From Leclercia adecarboxylata (lineage in GTDB: Bacteria; Pseudomonadota; Gammaproteobacteria; Enterobacterales; Enterobacteriaceae): a DNA stretch of 64,000 nt. The notes below the pieces were generated by a model. The model was not told where the DNA came from, searched no databases, and saw only the letters and a list, made by a program, of their open reading frames with translations. Below are positions 35,529 through 46,082 of this stretch, piece by piece. Both the position numbers and the translations under genes were made by a program. Each line of letters begins with the position of its first letter. Position 1 is the first letter of the stretch. The stretch spans positions 620,001 to 684,000 of the forward strand of contig LR590464.1 in the NCBI GenBank assembly GCA_901472455.1, written 5' to 3'.

Positions 35529-36483
35529 ATGACGGATAAATTAACCTCCCTTCGTCAGTTCACGACTGTTGTCGCTGACACCGGAGATATCGCGGCAATG
35601 AAGTTGTACCAGCCGCAGGATGCCACAACGAACCCTTCTCTGATCCTTAACGCTGCACAGATCCCTGAATACCGCAAACTGATCGACGACGCCGTTGCCT
35701 GGGCGAAAACCCAGAGCAGCTCACGCGAGCAGCAGATTGTTGATGCCTCGGATAAACTGGCTGTTAACATTGGTCTGGAAATTCTGAAGCTGGTTCCGGG
35801 CCGTATCTCGACAGAAGTCGATGCACGTCTGTCTTACGACACCGAAGCGTCTATCGCGAAAGCCAAACGCCTGATCAAACTGTACAATGATGCTGGCATC
35901 AGCAACGACCGTATCCTGATCAAACTGGCCTCTACCTGGCAGGGCATCCGTGCTGCAGAGCAGCTGGAAAAAGAAGGCATCAACTGTAACCTGACCCTGC
36001 TGTTCTCCTTTGCCCAGGCGCGTGCTTGTGCAGAAGCGGGCGTGTTCCTGATCTCTCCGTTCGTGGGCCGTATTCTGGATTGGTACAAAGCCAATACCGA
36101 TAAGAAAGAGTACGCAGCGTCTGAAGATCCGGGCGTGGTTTCCGTTACCGAAATCTACGAGTACTACAAACAGCACGGCTATGAAACTGTGGTGATGGGC
36201 GCAAGCTTCCGTAACGTTGGCGAAATCCTGGAACTGGCTGGCTGTGACCGTCTGACCATCGCACCTGCGCTGCTGAAAGAGCTGGCAGAAAGCGAAGGCG
36301 CGATCGAGCGTAAGCTGGAGCTTCAGCGGCGAAGTGAAAGCCCGTCCAGAGCGTATCACTGAATCCGAATTCCTGTGGCAGCACAACCAGGATCCAATGG
36401 CCGTAGACAAACTGGCGGACGGTATCCGTAAGTTTGCTATCGACCAGGAAAAACTGGAAAAAATGATCGGCGAACTGCTGTAA
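35529..36483 (+). CDS. talB: Transaldolase B (one extra G)
   Basis: Pentose phosphate enzyme exchanging dihydroxyacetone units between sedoheptulose 7-phosphate and glyceraldehyde 3-phosphate. TTNPSLIL at residue 33, the Schiff-base lysine in [13 protein letters not shown] (about residue 132) and [12 protein letters not shown] are diagnostic. The frame breaks at GG 36317-36318; removing one G reads [22 protein letters not shown] and gives 317 residues, as in E. coli. Confidence 0.96.
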
Positions 36484-36488
36484 TCATT

Positions 36489-36514
36489 CCCGCGTGACCG
36501 GGCTTCCGGTCACG
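36489..36514 (+). terminator. Hairpin after talB
   Basis: CGCGTGACCGG and CCGGTCACGCG form a perfect 11-bp stem with a short loop 6 bp after the talB stop. There is no T-run, so termination may be incomplete and mogA may be read through. Confidence 0.6.
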
Positions 36515-36593
36515 CGACTTCGCTTGCTCCCTGTCTGAATCCCCCGCCTGCGTGTATCATTCCCTCAATCTGTATTGTTTGAATGGAATGAAT

Positions 36594-37182
36594 ATGAATA
36601 CCTTACGCATTGGCTTAGTTTCCGTCTCCGATCGCGCCTCCAGCGGTGTTTATGAAGATAAAGGCATCCCCGCACTGGAAGCCTGGCTGGCGTCTGCCCT
36701 GACCACCCCCTTTGAAGTGCTAACCCGCCTGATCCCGGATGAACAGGCCATCATCGAGCAAACCTTATGTGAACTGGTTGATGAAATGAGCTGCCACCTG
36801 GTGCTGACCACAGGCGGCACAGGGCCAGCGCGTCGCGACGTGACGCCGGGATGCGACCCTCGCCATTGCCGATCGTGAAATGCCGGGCTTTGGCGAACAG
36901 ATGCGCCAGATCAGCCTACACTTTGTGCCAACGGCGATCCTCTCCCGCCAGGTAGGGGTGATCCGCAAGCAGGCGCTGATCCTCAATTTACCGGGTCAAC
37001 CTAAGTCGATTAAAGAGACGCTGGAAGGGGTGAAAGAGGCTGACGGTAAGGTGGTTGTGGCAGGCATCTTTGCAAGTGTACCTTATTGTGTACAGCTCCT
37101 TGAGGGGCCTTACGTTGAAACGGACCCGCAGGTGGTAGCAGCTTTTCGCCCGAAAAGCGCGAGGCGTGAAATAATCTCCTGA
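36594..37182 (+). CDS. mogA: Molybdopterin adenylyltransferase (one extra G)
   Basis: Activates molybdopterin by adenylylation before MoeA inserts molybdenum. IGLVSVSDRASSGVYEDKGIPAL and TTGGTGPARRDVTPDAT (MPT-binding) are family motifs. The frame breaks near 36850, where CCGGGAT stands for CCGGAT. Corrected length 195 residues, as in E. coli. Confidence 0.94.
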
Positions 37183-37306
37183 AATTAACAATAATGTGAC
37201 ATAAGCTGTAACGGCAGTGGCGTGCTAATTGATTTACGGTATAGTAATTTTTTCTTTTACGATCGCTGTAAATATAACTCAACAACTCAGCCCAAAATGG
37301 TTCGCT

Positions 37307-38598
37307 ATGTCACATTACAACCGGCCTCTCAATCGTCAGGATTATAAAACCCTCACGCTTGCCGCTCTCGGCGGCGCGCTGGAGTTTTATGACTTCATCA
37401 TTTTCGTCTTTTTTTGCGGCGGTCGTCGGGGCGTTATTCTTCCCGGCTGACATCCCTGAATGGCTGCGTCAGGTACAAACCTTTGGCATCTTTGCCGCCG
37501 GGTATCTGGCTCGTCCGCTGGGGGGCATCATCATGGCGCACTTCGGCGATCTGGTGGGACGCAAAAAGATGTTCACCCTCAGCATCCTGCTGATGGCCGT
37601 ACCGACGCTGGCTATCGGCCTGCTGCCTACCTATGCCTCGATGGGGATTATCGCCCCGGTATTGCTGTTGTTGATGCGCATTTTGCAGGGGGCGGCAATC
37701 GGCGGGGAAGTGCCCGGTGCCTGGGTGTTTGTGGCGGAGCATGTTCCGGCCCGGCGGATCGGTATTGCCTGCGGGACGCTTACCGCAGGGCTGACGGTTG
37801 GTATTCTGCTCGGTTCGGTGGTGGCGACGTTGGTGAACACCAGCATGACCCAACAGGCGGTGCTCGACTGGGGCTGGCGTATTCCGTTCCTGCTGGGCGG
37901 TGCTTTCGGGCTGGTGGCGATGTATCTGCGTCGCTGGTTGCAGGAGACGCCGATCTTCCTCGAGATGCAGCAGCGCAAGGCGCTGGCGCAGGAGCTGCCG
38001 GTCAAGGCGGTGGTAGTGCGGCACAAAAAAGCGGTGGTGGTGTCGATGCTGCTCACCTGGCTGCTGTCGGCGGGCATCGTGGTGGTGATTTTGATGTCGC
38101 CGGTCTGGCTGCAAAAACAGTACGGCTTTGCCCCGGCGGTAACCTTGCAGGCCAACAGTATCGCGACCATCATGCTCTGCTTTGGTTGCTTGATTGCCGG
38201 GCTGGTGGTGGATCGTATCGGTTCCAGCCTGACCTTTATCATCGGTAGCCTGCCTGCTGGCCGGAGCGAGCTGGGCGTTCTATCACCTGGTGGGCAGCCA
38301 CCCGGAACAGCTGTTCCTGCTATACGGCATGGTCGGGCTGTGTGTTGGCGTAGTAGGGGCCGTGCCCTACGTCATGGTGCGCGCCTTCCCGCCGGAAGTG
38401 CGCTTCACTGGTATCTCCTTCTCGTATAACGTTTCTTACGCCATCTTCGGTGGGCTGACGCCGATTGCCGTCACCCTGCTGATGGGCGTATCGCCAATGG
38501 CTCCTGCCTGGTACGTGCTGGCGCTCTCGCTGATGGGGCTGGCATTAGGTCTCTGGCTGCGCCAGAAGCCCGTAGAAGTGCCTGTCCTGGCCGGTTAA
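37307..38598 (+). CDS. MFS transporter of the metabolite:H+ symporter type (two extra bases)
   Basis: Twelve-helix MFS carrier of 429 residues after correction. LGGALEFYDFIIFVFFA near residue 25, the cytoplasmic loop motif MAHFGDLVGRKKMFTLSI after helix 2, and GAAIGGEVPGAWVFVAEHVP are characteristic of the MHS (ProP/ShiA/KgtP-like) subfamily, which takes up organic acids or osmolytes. Substrate unknown. Errors: seven T at 37409-37415 and an extra C near 38257. It is not at this position in E. coli K-12 and is accessory between mogA and satP. Confidence 0.85.
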
Positions 38599-38602
38599 CG
38601 CT

Positions 38603-38633
38603 TTGGCCGGGGGAGGCGAAGCCCCCCGGCCTT
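38603..38633. terminator. Hairpin between the MFS gene and the iron ABC operon
   Basis: GGCCGGGGG-AGGCGAAG-CCCCCCGGCC, a strongly GC-rich stem between two convergent genes, followed only by TTGTCG. Probably a shared 3' end. Confidence 0.55.
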
Positions 38634-38637
38634 GTCG

Positions 38638-39776
38638 TTAGTGCGATGGGGTATAGCTCAGGATGATATTGTCATCCGGGATCTGAGTAAAGTCTTTGAT
38701 AATGCGATGGTAATCCGCGACCGGATCTACATCGTTAAACAGCGTCGGGTAGAAAATTTTGCTCAGTGTCTCAATGGCGACGATGTTGTACGGATTGTTA
38801 TAGAAGTGGTGATAGAGCGCGCCGGTGTGGCCTTGTGCGACGGCAGGAATACTGCTGACACCCTGACGCGACAGCAGGGCGTTGAAGGCGGCGGTGACAT
38901 CCTCCGCCGGAACGTTGTAGCCAAACGGGATAATCGCCGTACCTTTACCTGGTCGTCTGGAGCCGGTCATCAGGTAATAATCCGGGTTCAGCGAGATAAT
39001 TTTCTCTACCGCGATATTCCCGGTTGCCCCCGGTAGCAGCTGCGAGCCGATGTTGGTGCCGCCCTGCCGCTTCGACCAGTCCACCCCAGCCGTTACGCGC
39101 GTGGGTAAAGCAGCAGCCATTATCCAGCCCGCCGACGCCAGCAATAGGTTCGATAAAGACCAGCGGTTTTTTACTGGTCGTTGCCAGACGCTGGTGGATC
39201 CTATCCAGCCGCTGCTGATAGAAATCCATGTAGGCCTGCGCACGCGCGGTTTGTCCCATCACCTTACCTAACAGGGCAATACTCGGCAGGGTGTTCTCCA
39301 CCGGGTGCAGTTCATAATCCACGAAGATAACCGGAATATGCAGGGCGTCGAGCTTCGCCAGTACGCCGGTCTGCACCAGGGACGGCTTAGCGCGTAGCTG
39401 GGCAATCATCAGGTCGGGCTGACGGGAGATTACCGTTTCAAGATCGACATTGCCCTGGTCGGAAAACTTCATGTCGAGGATCTTCTCCGCTTCCGGCCAT
39501 TTACGCTTCAGCACGTTCCAGGTTTTCGGTGTCCTGTTTTTTCGGCAGATTGTTCCACGCCACCACTTTAGCGAACGGGTTATCGCGCTCCAGCAGCGCC
39601 AGGGCGAAGATGTCGCGTCCGTCCTGCAGGATGATACGCTGCGGTTCGTGTTCAACGGTGACCGTGCGGTTATCCAGATCCTTAACCGTTACCGGCCAGC
39701 TCTGCGCCTGGGCGAGCAAAGGTGAAAGTAGCAATGCCAGGCCGCCTGCGGCGGCAATGAGTTTTTTCAGCGTCAT
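38638..39776 (-). CDS. Siderophore/iron-type ABC transporter periplasmic substrate-binding protein (two extra bases)
   Basis: Periplasmic binding protein of the FecB/BtuF-like class (COG0614). Signal peptide LIAAAGGLALLLSPLLAQA, then VKDLDNRTVTVEHEPQRII, the typical start of this family, VNPDLMIAQ-like SRQPDLMIAQ and a C-terminal lobe with GNIAVEKIISLNPDYYLMT. At 378 corrected residues it is longer than FepB or FhuD. Extra A near 39520 and extra G near 39065. Last gene of a three-gene operon with permease and ATPase. Ligand unknown. Confidence 0.85.
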
Positions 39777-39794
39777 GTTTTCCCCGTCTTTTTC

Positions 39795-40574
39795 TTATGG
39801 TGTTAACCCATCGACCACCACATGCGGCAGCCCACGGGAACAGTATTCAACCCGGCCATCCACGCCGTACACCGTTGCCAGGTTGGCTGGAGTAACAACC
39901 TCACCCGGCAGGCCGCTGGCAATCAGTTCTCCACCTTTTCAGCATCAGTGCAAAATCCGCATGGCGCAGGGCAATGTTGATGTCGTGGATCACCACGACG
40001 GTGACGATATTGCGCAGACGCGTTTCGCGGGCAACGATATCCATCACATGGAACTGGTAGTTAAGATCGAGTGCGCTTAGGGGTTCATCCAGCAACAGCA
40101 GATCCGGTTCGCGGATAAGGGACTGGGCAAGGCCAATAAGCTGTTTTTGCCCGCCGGAGAGCTGATCGAGAAAGCTCATCGCCAGATGGGAAACACCCAG
40201 TTTGTCCAGAATGGACCAGGCTTTCGTGTTCGACATCCAGACCCGAAGTGCCGCCACTCGCCCGGCGGGCGACGATAATCGATTCCAGCGTGTGCAGATG
40301 CACGCCCTGCGGCAGGGGATTGCGGCAGATAAACCACTTTTTGCGCCCGCGTAGCAGAGGGAAGGGTCATCAGATCTTCGCCGTTAAGCAGCAATGCCCC
40401 TTGAGCGGGGTTCAGGTCAGCCAGAGCGCGCAGCAGGGTGGATTTGCCCGAGCCATTTGGCCCCAGCAGGGCGGTGATCTGCCGCGAGGGAGAAGCGGGG
40501 TGTTCAGCCCACTGATAATCTTTTTTCTTGCGATAGCCGGTGTGCAGATCGCAGACGCGCAGGCCTTCGGTCAT
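39795..40574 (-). CDS. Siderophore/iron-type ABC transporter ATP-binding protein (five length errors)
   Basis: FecE/FhuC-type ATPase. Walker A LLGPNGSGKST, Q-loop YLPQS, signature LSGGQKQLIGLAQ, Walker B LLLDEPLSAL and the H-loop VVIHDIN. Errors include an extra A near 40527, a missing C near 40487, extra C near 40315, extra A near 40223 and extra A near 39937. Net correction of three bases gives 258 residues, ending PHVVVDGLTP. Its ATG overlaps the TGA of the permease gene (ATGA). Confidence 0.85.
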
Positions 40575-41644
40575 ACGTTCCCCCCGGTTGCGAATAATGA
40601 TGCTGAGGAAGAACGGCACGCCCACCAGCGAGGTGACAATGCCCACAGGAATAATGACGCCGGGAACGATGTTCTTGGAAAATACCGAGGCCAGCGACAG
40701 CACCAGCGCGCCAATCAGCATACTGCCCGGCAGATAAAACCGGTGATCTTCGCCAACATCATGCGGGCGATATGCGGGGCCACCAGGCCGATAAAGCCAA
40801 CGGGGCCGACAAAGGCGACCGTCAGGGCCGAGATAATACTGATGCGTAACAGCGTCGCCAGACGCAGCTTTTTCACGTTAATGCCAAAACTGACGGCACG
40901 ATCTTCACCCAGACGCAGCGCCGTAAGCTTCCAGGCATTTTTCAACGACAGCGGCACGATAATCAGCAGCGCCACGGCCAGGATCGCCAGCTTATCCCAC
41001 GAGGCTCTCGCCAGGCTGCCCATCGTCCAGAAGACCAGCCCCTGTAGCGTGTCTTCGCTGGCCACAAATTGCAGGATGGAAATCAGCGCGTTAAAGGTAA
41101 AGACCAGCGCGATACCAAACAGCACCACGCCGGAGGTGGCCACACGGGTCCAGCGGCTGATGCCATCCAGAATAAAGCAGGCCAGCAGCGCAAAAACAAA
41201 GGCGTTTGCCGGAATGAACCACTTGTCGGCAATGCCGGGAATGCCTAAACCGAGCACAATCGCCAGCGCGGCGCCGAAAGAGGCCGCAGACGACACGCCC
41301 AACGTAAACGGGCTGGCGAGCGGATTATTGAGGATGGTTTGCATCTCCGCCCCGGCCAGCCCGAGTGCCATGCCGACGGCAACGGCCATCAGCGCGAACG
41401 GTAACCGCAGTTCCCAGACGATCACCCGGGTCCCGGCGTCGGCCGCGGCGGCGTTGATTAAGGTATGCCAGAGGGTGGAAACGGAAATGCCTGACGGGCC
41501 GAGCGTGAAGTCGAGTAACAGGGAGCAAATAATAAAGAAGAATAGCGCCCCTGCCAGGGCAAAGCGCCTGACAAGAACCTTACGGTATTGTGACGCGATA
41601 ATGGATTCGCCAGTGTGATCGCTGGCAGCAAGGCTGGAATTCAT
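40571..41644 (-). CDS. FecCD-family iron/siderophore ABC permease (one missing, one extra base)
   Basis: BtuC/FecCD-type permease of 357 residues after correction, with about nine membrane segments. LGLAGAEMQTILNNPLASPFTLGVSSAASFGAALA and FVGPVGFIGLVAPHIARMM are the family signatures. A missing G near 40746 interrupts the helix after MML; six G at about 40580-40585 stand for five, and with five the protein ends RNRGNV with TGA overlapping the ATPase start. As sequenced, the extra G fuses the permease tail to the ATPase. Confidence 0.85.
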
Positions 41645-41748
41645 CAGTTAACCTTATGCAACACAATAGAATCATTTCATCCCCTTGGGTTCCATTTCGG
41701 GTGCTACCTGATATCCATTCTCCGGGATGCGCCGGGTCACACTAATCG

Positions 41749-41770
41749 CAATGATAATGCTTATCAATTG
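41749..41770 (-). promoter_or_regulatory. Fur box upstream of the iron ABC operon
   Basis: AATGATAA-TGC-TTATCAATT is an inverted repeat closely resembling the Fur consensus, about 105 bp upstream of the permease ATG. It predicts repression under iron-replete conditions and supports an iron-siderophore role for the operon. Confidence 0.75.
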
Positions 41771-41899
41771 TATGAGGTAATTATTGCCATCCCGTTTAAT
41801 CATCGTTTCTGTTGTGACTGAAAATTGAGCGGAGTGAAACAAGAGAGGGTATGCACGGAGGAGGCGATATCGTGCCCGCAGGGCGGGCACGAAGGGGGA

Positions 41900-42469
41900 T
41901 CAGTGTTTTTCACCAATCGGCAGAACGGCGCGACCGAACTGTTCGTTCAGGACTTCACCCATTGCCAGGTAGATGGCGCTGGCGCCGCAGACCAGGCCAA
42001 TCCAGCCCGCTACGTGAATAATAGATTCGCCGTTTTCCACCAGATGACCTACAGCCAGCAGTGCAAACAGTACGGTCAGGCTCAGGAACACAAACTGCAG
42101 CGCACGGTTACCTTGCAGCGTACCGAAGAACATGAACAGGGTGAAGATACCCCACAGGCCCAGATAGACGCCCAGGAATTGTGCATTCGCCGCATCGGCC
42201 AGACCCATTTTCGGCATCAGCAGAATGGCGACCAGGGTCAGCCAGAAAGAGCCGTAAGAGGTGAATGCGGTTAAACCGAAGGTATTGCCTTTCTTATATT
42301 CCAGCAGGCCCGCAAAGATCTGTGCGATACCGCCGTAAAAAATGCCCATCGCCAGGATAATGCCGTCCATCGGGAACATCCCGATATTGTGCAGGTTCAG
42401 CAGAATGGTGGTCATGCCAAAACCCATCAGGCCCAGCGGAGCCGGATTAGCCAACTTAGTGTTGCCCAT
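41900..42469 (-). CDS. satP: SatP, acetate/succinate-proton symporter
   Basis: AceTr (GPR1/FUN34/YaaH) family channel-like transporter with six membrane segments. NPAPLGLMGFGMTTILLNLHN is the family's NPAPLGL signature; FTSYGSFWLT and GEVLNEQFGR follow. 189 residues (E. coli 188). The neighbouring E. coli genes yaaW and yaaI are absent; dnaK follows divergently. Confidence 0.95.
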   Translation of the reverse strand: MGNTKLANPAPLGLMGFGMTTILLNLHNIGMFPMDGIILAMGIFYGGIAQIFAGLLEYKKGNTFGLTAFTSYGSFWLTLVAILLMPKMGLADAANAQFLGVYLGLWGIFTLFMFFGTLQGNRALQFVFLSLTVLFALLAVGHLVENGESIIHVAGWIGLVCGASAIYLAMGEVLNEQFGRAVLPIGEKH

Positions 42470-42610
42470 AAGTCCTCAAAAAAATCATCATTAATATGGT
42501 GAAATGGTGAATCCCACGCCAATTCTCCCTGGCGGGGCGCGGCATCATAATGGGCGGCATCAGCGCCGTCTATGATCTAATCAGGGTGAAATTAAAAATT
42601 TTTTTATCCT

Positions 42611-42644
42611 CCCCCCTTGATGGATGCCGTTGCGACCCCATCTT
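42611..42644 (+). promoter_or_regulatory. Sigma-32 heat-shock promoter of dnaKJ
   Basis: CCCCCCTTGATG (minus-35 region, 42611-42622) and CCCCATCT (minus-10, 42636-42643) are separated by 13 bp, close to the sigma-32 consensus CTTGAAA-N11-16-CCCCATNT and to the dnaK P1 promoter of E. coli. The transcript would start about 115 bp before the dnaK ATG. Confidence 0.85.
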
Positions 42645-42765
42645 GTAGTCAACCGCAGTGTGTGGACCTGAAAAAATTCAAATCTGGACAGTTGAAAAAG
42701 CACCTTCTGCCCTTATTACAGGTACACAACCACATGTTGACTGAATTTTTAGTGGAGACGTTTAG

Positions 42766-44686
42766 ATGGGTAAAATTATTGGTATCGACCTGGGTACTAC
42801 CAACTCTTGTGTAGCGATTATGGATGGCACCACTGCACGTGTGCTGGAGAACGCCGAGGGCGATCGCACCACGCCTTCTATCATTGCTTATACCCAGGAT
42901 GGTGAAACTCTGGTTGGTCAGCCGGCTAAACGTCAGGCAGTGACAAACCCGCAAAACACCCTGTTTGCGATTAAACGCCTGATTGGCCGTCGCTTCCAGG
43001 ACGAAGAAGTTCAGCGTGATGAAGCCATCATGCCGTACAAAATCATCGGCGCTGAGAACGGCGACGCATGGATTGACGTTAAAGGTCAGAAAATGGCACC
43101 GCCGCAGATCTCTGCTGAAGTGCTGAAGAAAATGAAGAAAACGGCCGAAGATTACCTGGGCGAAGCGGTAACTGAAGCAGTTATCACCGTACCTGCTTAC
43201 TTCAACGATGCTCAGCGTCAGGCAACCAAAGACGCCGGTCGTATCGCAGGTCTGGAAGTCAAACGTATCATCAACGAACCAACCGCAGCGGCACTGGCCT
43301 ACGGTCTGGATAAAGAAGTTGGCAACCGTACTATCGCGGTTTACGACCTCGGTGGTGGTACTTTCGATATCTCTATTATCGAAATCGACGAAGTTGACGG
43401 CGAAAAAACCTTTGAAGTTCTGGCAACCAACGGTGATACCCACCTGGGTGGTGAAGACTTCGACAGCCGTATGATCAACTACCTCGTTGACGAGTTTAAG
43501 AAAGACCAGGGCATTGACCTGCGTAATGACCCGCTGGCGATGCAGCGTCTGAAAGAAGCCGCAGAAAAAGCGAAGATCGAGCTTTCTTCTGCACAGCAGA
43601 CCGACGTGAACCTGCCGTACATTACTGCAGACGCGACCGGTCCAAAACACATGAACATCAAAGTGACTCGCGCGAAACTGGAAAGCCTGGTTTGAAGACC
43701 TGGTTAACCGTTCCATCGAGCCGCTGAAAGTTGCTCTGCAGGACGCGGGTCTGTCCGTATCCGAAATCCAGGACGTTATCCTGGTGGGTGGTCAGACACG
43801 TATGCCAATGGTTCAGAAGAAAGTGGCTGAATTCTTTGGTAAAGAGCCACGTAAAGACGTTAACCCGGACGAAGCTGTTGCCATCGGTGCAGCGGTTCAG
43901 GGCGGCGTTCTGACCGGTGAAGTTAAAGACGTACTGCTGCTGGATGTTACCCCGCTGTCTCTGGGTATCGAAACCATGGGCGGTGTGATGACGGCGCTGA
44001 TTGCCAAAAACACCACCATCCCAACCAAGCACAGCCAGGTGTTCTCTACCGCTGAAGACAACCAGTCTGCGGTAACCATCCATGTGCTGCAGGGTGAGCG
44101 TAAACGCGCCGCAGATAACAAAGATCTGGGTCAGTTTAACCTCGATGGTATCAGCCCGGCACCGCGCGGTATGCCGCAGATCGAAGTGACCTTCGACATC
44201 GATGCCGACGGTATCCTGCACGTTTCCGCGAAGGACAAAAACAGCGGTAAAGAGCAGAAGATCACCATTAAGGCCTCTTCCGGTCTGAACGAAGAAGAGA
44301 TCCAGAAAATGGTTCGCGAAGCGGAAGCTAACGCCGAGTCTGACCGTAAGTTCGAAGAACTGGTTCAGACCCGCAACCAGGGTGACCATCTGCTGCACAG
44401 CACCCGTAAGCAGGTTGAAGAGGCCGGCGATAAACTGCCAGCTGACGACAAAACTGCTATCGAGTCTGCACTGAGCGCGCTGGAAGCGTCCCTGAAAGGC
44501 GAAGACAAAGCCGATATCGAAGCGAAAATGCAGGCGCTGGCCCAGGCTTCTGAGAAGCTGATGGAGATCGCGCAGCAACAACACGCACAGCAGCAGGCTG
44601 GTGCAGGTGCTGACGCTTCTGCAAACAACGCGAAAGATGACGATGTTGTCGACGCAGAGTTTGAAGAAGTGAAAGACAAAAAATAA
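42766..44686 (+). CDS. dnaK: Chaperone protein DnaK (Hsp70), one extra T
   Basis: Hsp70 chaperone: N-terminal ATPase ([33 protein letters not shown]), the linker [16 protein letters not shown] and substrate-binding domain, acidic-lysine tail ending [16 protein letters not shown]. The frame breaks at TTT 43691-43693; with TT the sequence reads [18 protein letters not shown] and gives 639 residues (E. coli 638). DnaK is needed for normal growth, so a real frameshift is very unlikely. Confidence 0.97.
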
Positions 44687-44772
44687 TCGCCCTTTGAACG
44701 GGTAATACACTGGCACGGGCGAAGAGGTTTCCTCTCCGCCCGTGCACGCATGTTAGGGGCAGATAAAACAAG
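44687..44772 (+). ncRNA. dnaK-dnaJ intergenic hairpin (possible tpke11-like element)
   Basis: GCACGGGCG (44713-44721) and CGCCCGTGC (44737-44745) form a perfect 9-bp stem between dnaK and dnaJ, with inner AGAGG/CCTCT pairing. In E. coli the small RNA candidate tpke11 maps to this interval. No strong T-run follows, so read-through into dnaJ is expected. Whether a separate RNA exists cannot be seen from sequence. Confidence 0.4.
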
Positions 44773-45909
44773 ATGGCTAAGCAAGACTATTACGAGATTT
44801 TAGGCGTTTCCAAAACAGCGGAAGAGCGTGAAATCAAAAAGGCGTATAAGCGCCTGGCCATGAAATTTCACCCGGACCGCAACCAGGGTGACAAAGAGGC
44901 CGAAGCCAAGTTTAAAGAGATCAAAGAAGCCTACGAAGTCCTGACCGATGCCCAGAAACGTGCGGCATACGATCAGTACGGTCATGCTGCGTTTGAACAG
45001 GGCGGCATGGGCGGCGGCGGTGGATTTGGTGGCGGCGGCGCAGATTTCAGCGATATTTTTGGTGACGTCTTTGGTGACATCTTCGGCGGCGGTCGCGGTC
45101 GTCAGCGTGCGGCCCGTGGCGCAGACCTGCGCTACAACATGGAACTGTCGCTGGAAGAAGCGGTACGCGGCGTAACGAAAGAGATCCGCATTCCGACCCT
45201 GGAAGAGTGTGACATCTGCCACGGCAGCGGCGCGAAAGTGGGTACCAAGCCGCAGACCTGTCCAACCTGTCACGGTTCCGGCCAGGTACAGATGCGCCAG
45301 GGCTTCTTTGCCGTTCAGCAGAGCTGTCCACACTGTCAGGGGCGCGGTACGCTGATCAAGGATCCGTGCAACAAGTGTCACGGTCATGGTCGCGTTGAGA
45401 AGACCAAAACCCTGTCCGTTAAAATCCCGGCAGGCGTGGATACCGGCGATCGTATTCGTCTGTCTGGCGAAGGCGAAGCGGGTGAACATGGTGCACCAGC
45501 GGGCGATCTGTACGTTCAGGTGCAGGTGAAGCAGCACGCGATTTTCGAACGTGAAGGCAACAACCTCTACTGCGAAGTGCCGATCAACTTTGCGATGGCG
45601 GCGATGGGCGGCGAAATTGAAGTGCCAACCCTCGACGGTCGCGTAAACCTGAAAGTGCCTGGCGAAACGCAGACCGGCAAGCTGTTCCGCATGCGCGGGA
45701 AAGGCGTGAAATCGGTGCGTGGCGGCGCGCAGGGCGACCTGCTGTGTCGCGTGGTGGTTGAAACACCGGTTGGCCTGAACGAGAAACAGAAGCAGCTGCT
45801 GAGAGAGTTGCAGGAGAGCTTTGGCGGCCCGACGGGTGAGAATAACAGCCCGCGCTCCAAAAGCTTCTTTGATGGCGTGAAAAAATTCTTTGACGATTTG
45901 ACTCGCTAA
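44773..45909 (+). CDS. dnaJ: Chaperone protein DnaJ (Hsp40)
   Basis: J-domain co-chaperone of DnaK. N-terminal J domain with HPD ([10 protein letters not shown]), Gly/Phe-rich linker ([21 protein letters not shown]), four zinc-binding CxxCxGxG repeats ([32 protein letters not shown]) and C-terminal substrate-binding domains. 378 residues (E. coli 376). Undamaged. Confidence 0.98.
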   Translation: MAKQDYYEILGVSKTAEEREIKKAYKRLAMKFHPDRNQGDKEAEAKFKEIKEAYEVLTDAQKRAAYDQYGHAAFEQGGMGGGGGFGGGGADFSDIFGDVFGDIFGGGRGRQRAARGADLRYNMELSLEEAVRGVTKEIRIPTLEECDICHGSGAKVGTKPQTCPTCHGSGQVQMRQGFFAVQQSCPHCQGRGTLIKDPCNKCHGHGRVEKTKTLSVKIPAGVDTGDRIRLSGEGEAGEHGAPAGDLYVQVQVKQHAIFEREGNNLYCEVPINFAMAAMGGEIEVPTLDGRVNLKVPGETQTGKLFRMRGKGVKSVRGGAQGDLLCRVVVETPVGLNEKQKQLLRELQESFGGPTGENNSPRSKSFFDGVKKFFDDLTR

Positions 45910-45931
45910 TCGGTGAGCTGACGTTTTTCTC

Positions 45932-45961
45932 AAAGCCCGGAAGCGATTCCGGGCTTTTTTA
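45932..45961 (+). terminator. Terminator of dnaKJ
   Basis: AAAGCCCGG-AAGCGATT-CCGGGCTTTTTT: strong stem and T-run 23 bp after the dnaJ stop. Confidence 0.9.
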
Positions 45962-46082
45962 TGGCTGAAAAAAATAGCTCGGAAAAACTGAGTTCATACT
46001 CAATATTAACCTGCTTTTACCGATGAATATCCACGAGTATGATGGTTTTAACGAAGAATTTCCGTAAAAAGAGAGAGTAAAA

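Noticed and set aside
36880-37182. Separate 100-codon gene downstream of mogA
   Set aside because: It is the in-frame continuation of mogA after one extra G near 36850.
43680-43700. Programmed frameshift or split DnaK
   Set aside because: No slippery heptamer or downstream stimulator is visible; removal of one T restores the universally conserved LESLVEDLVNRS.
42649-43716. 355-codon minus-strand open frame opposite dnaK
   Set aside because: Antisense shadow; long antisense frames over dnaK are a known coding-bias artefact.
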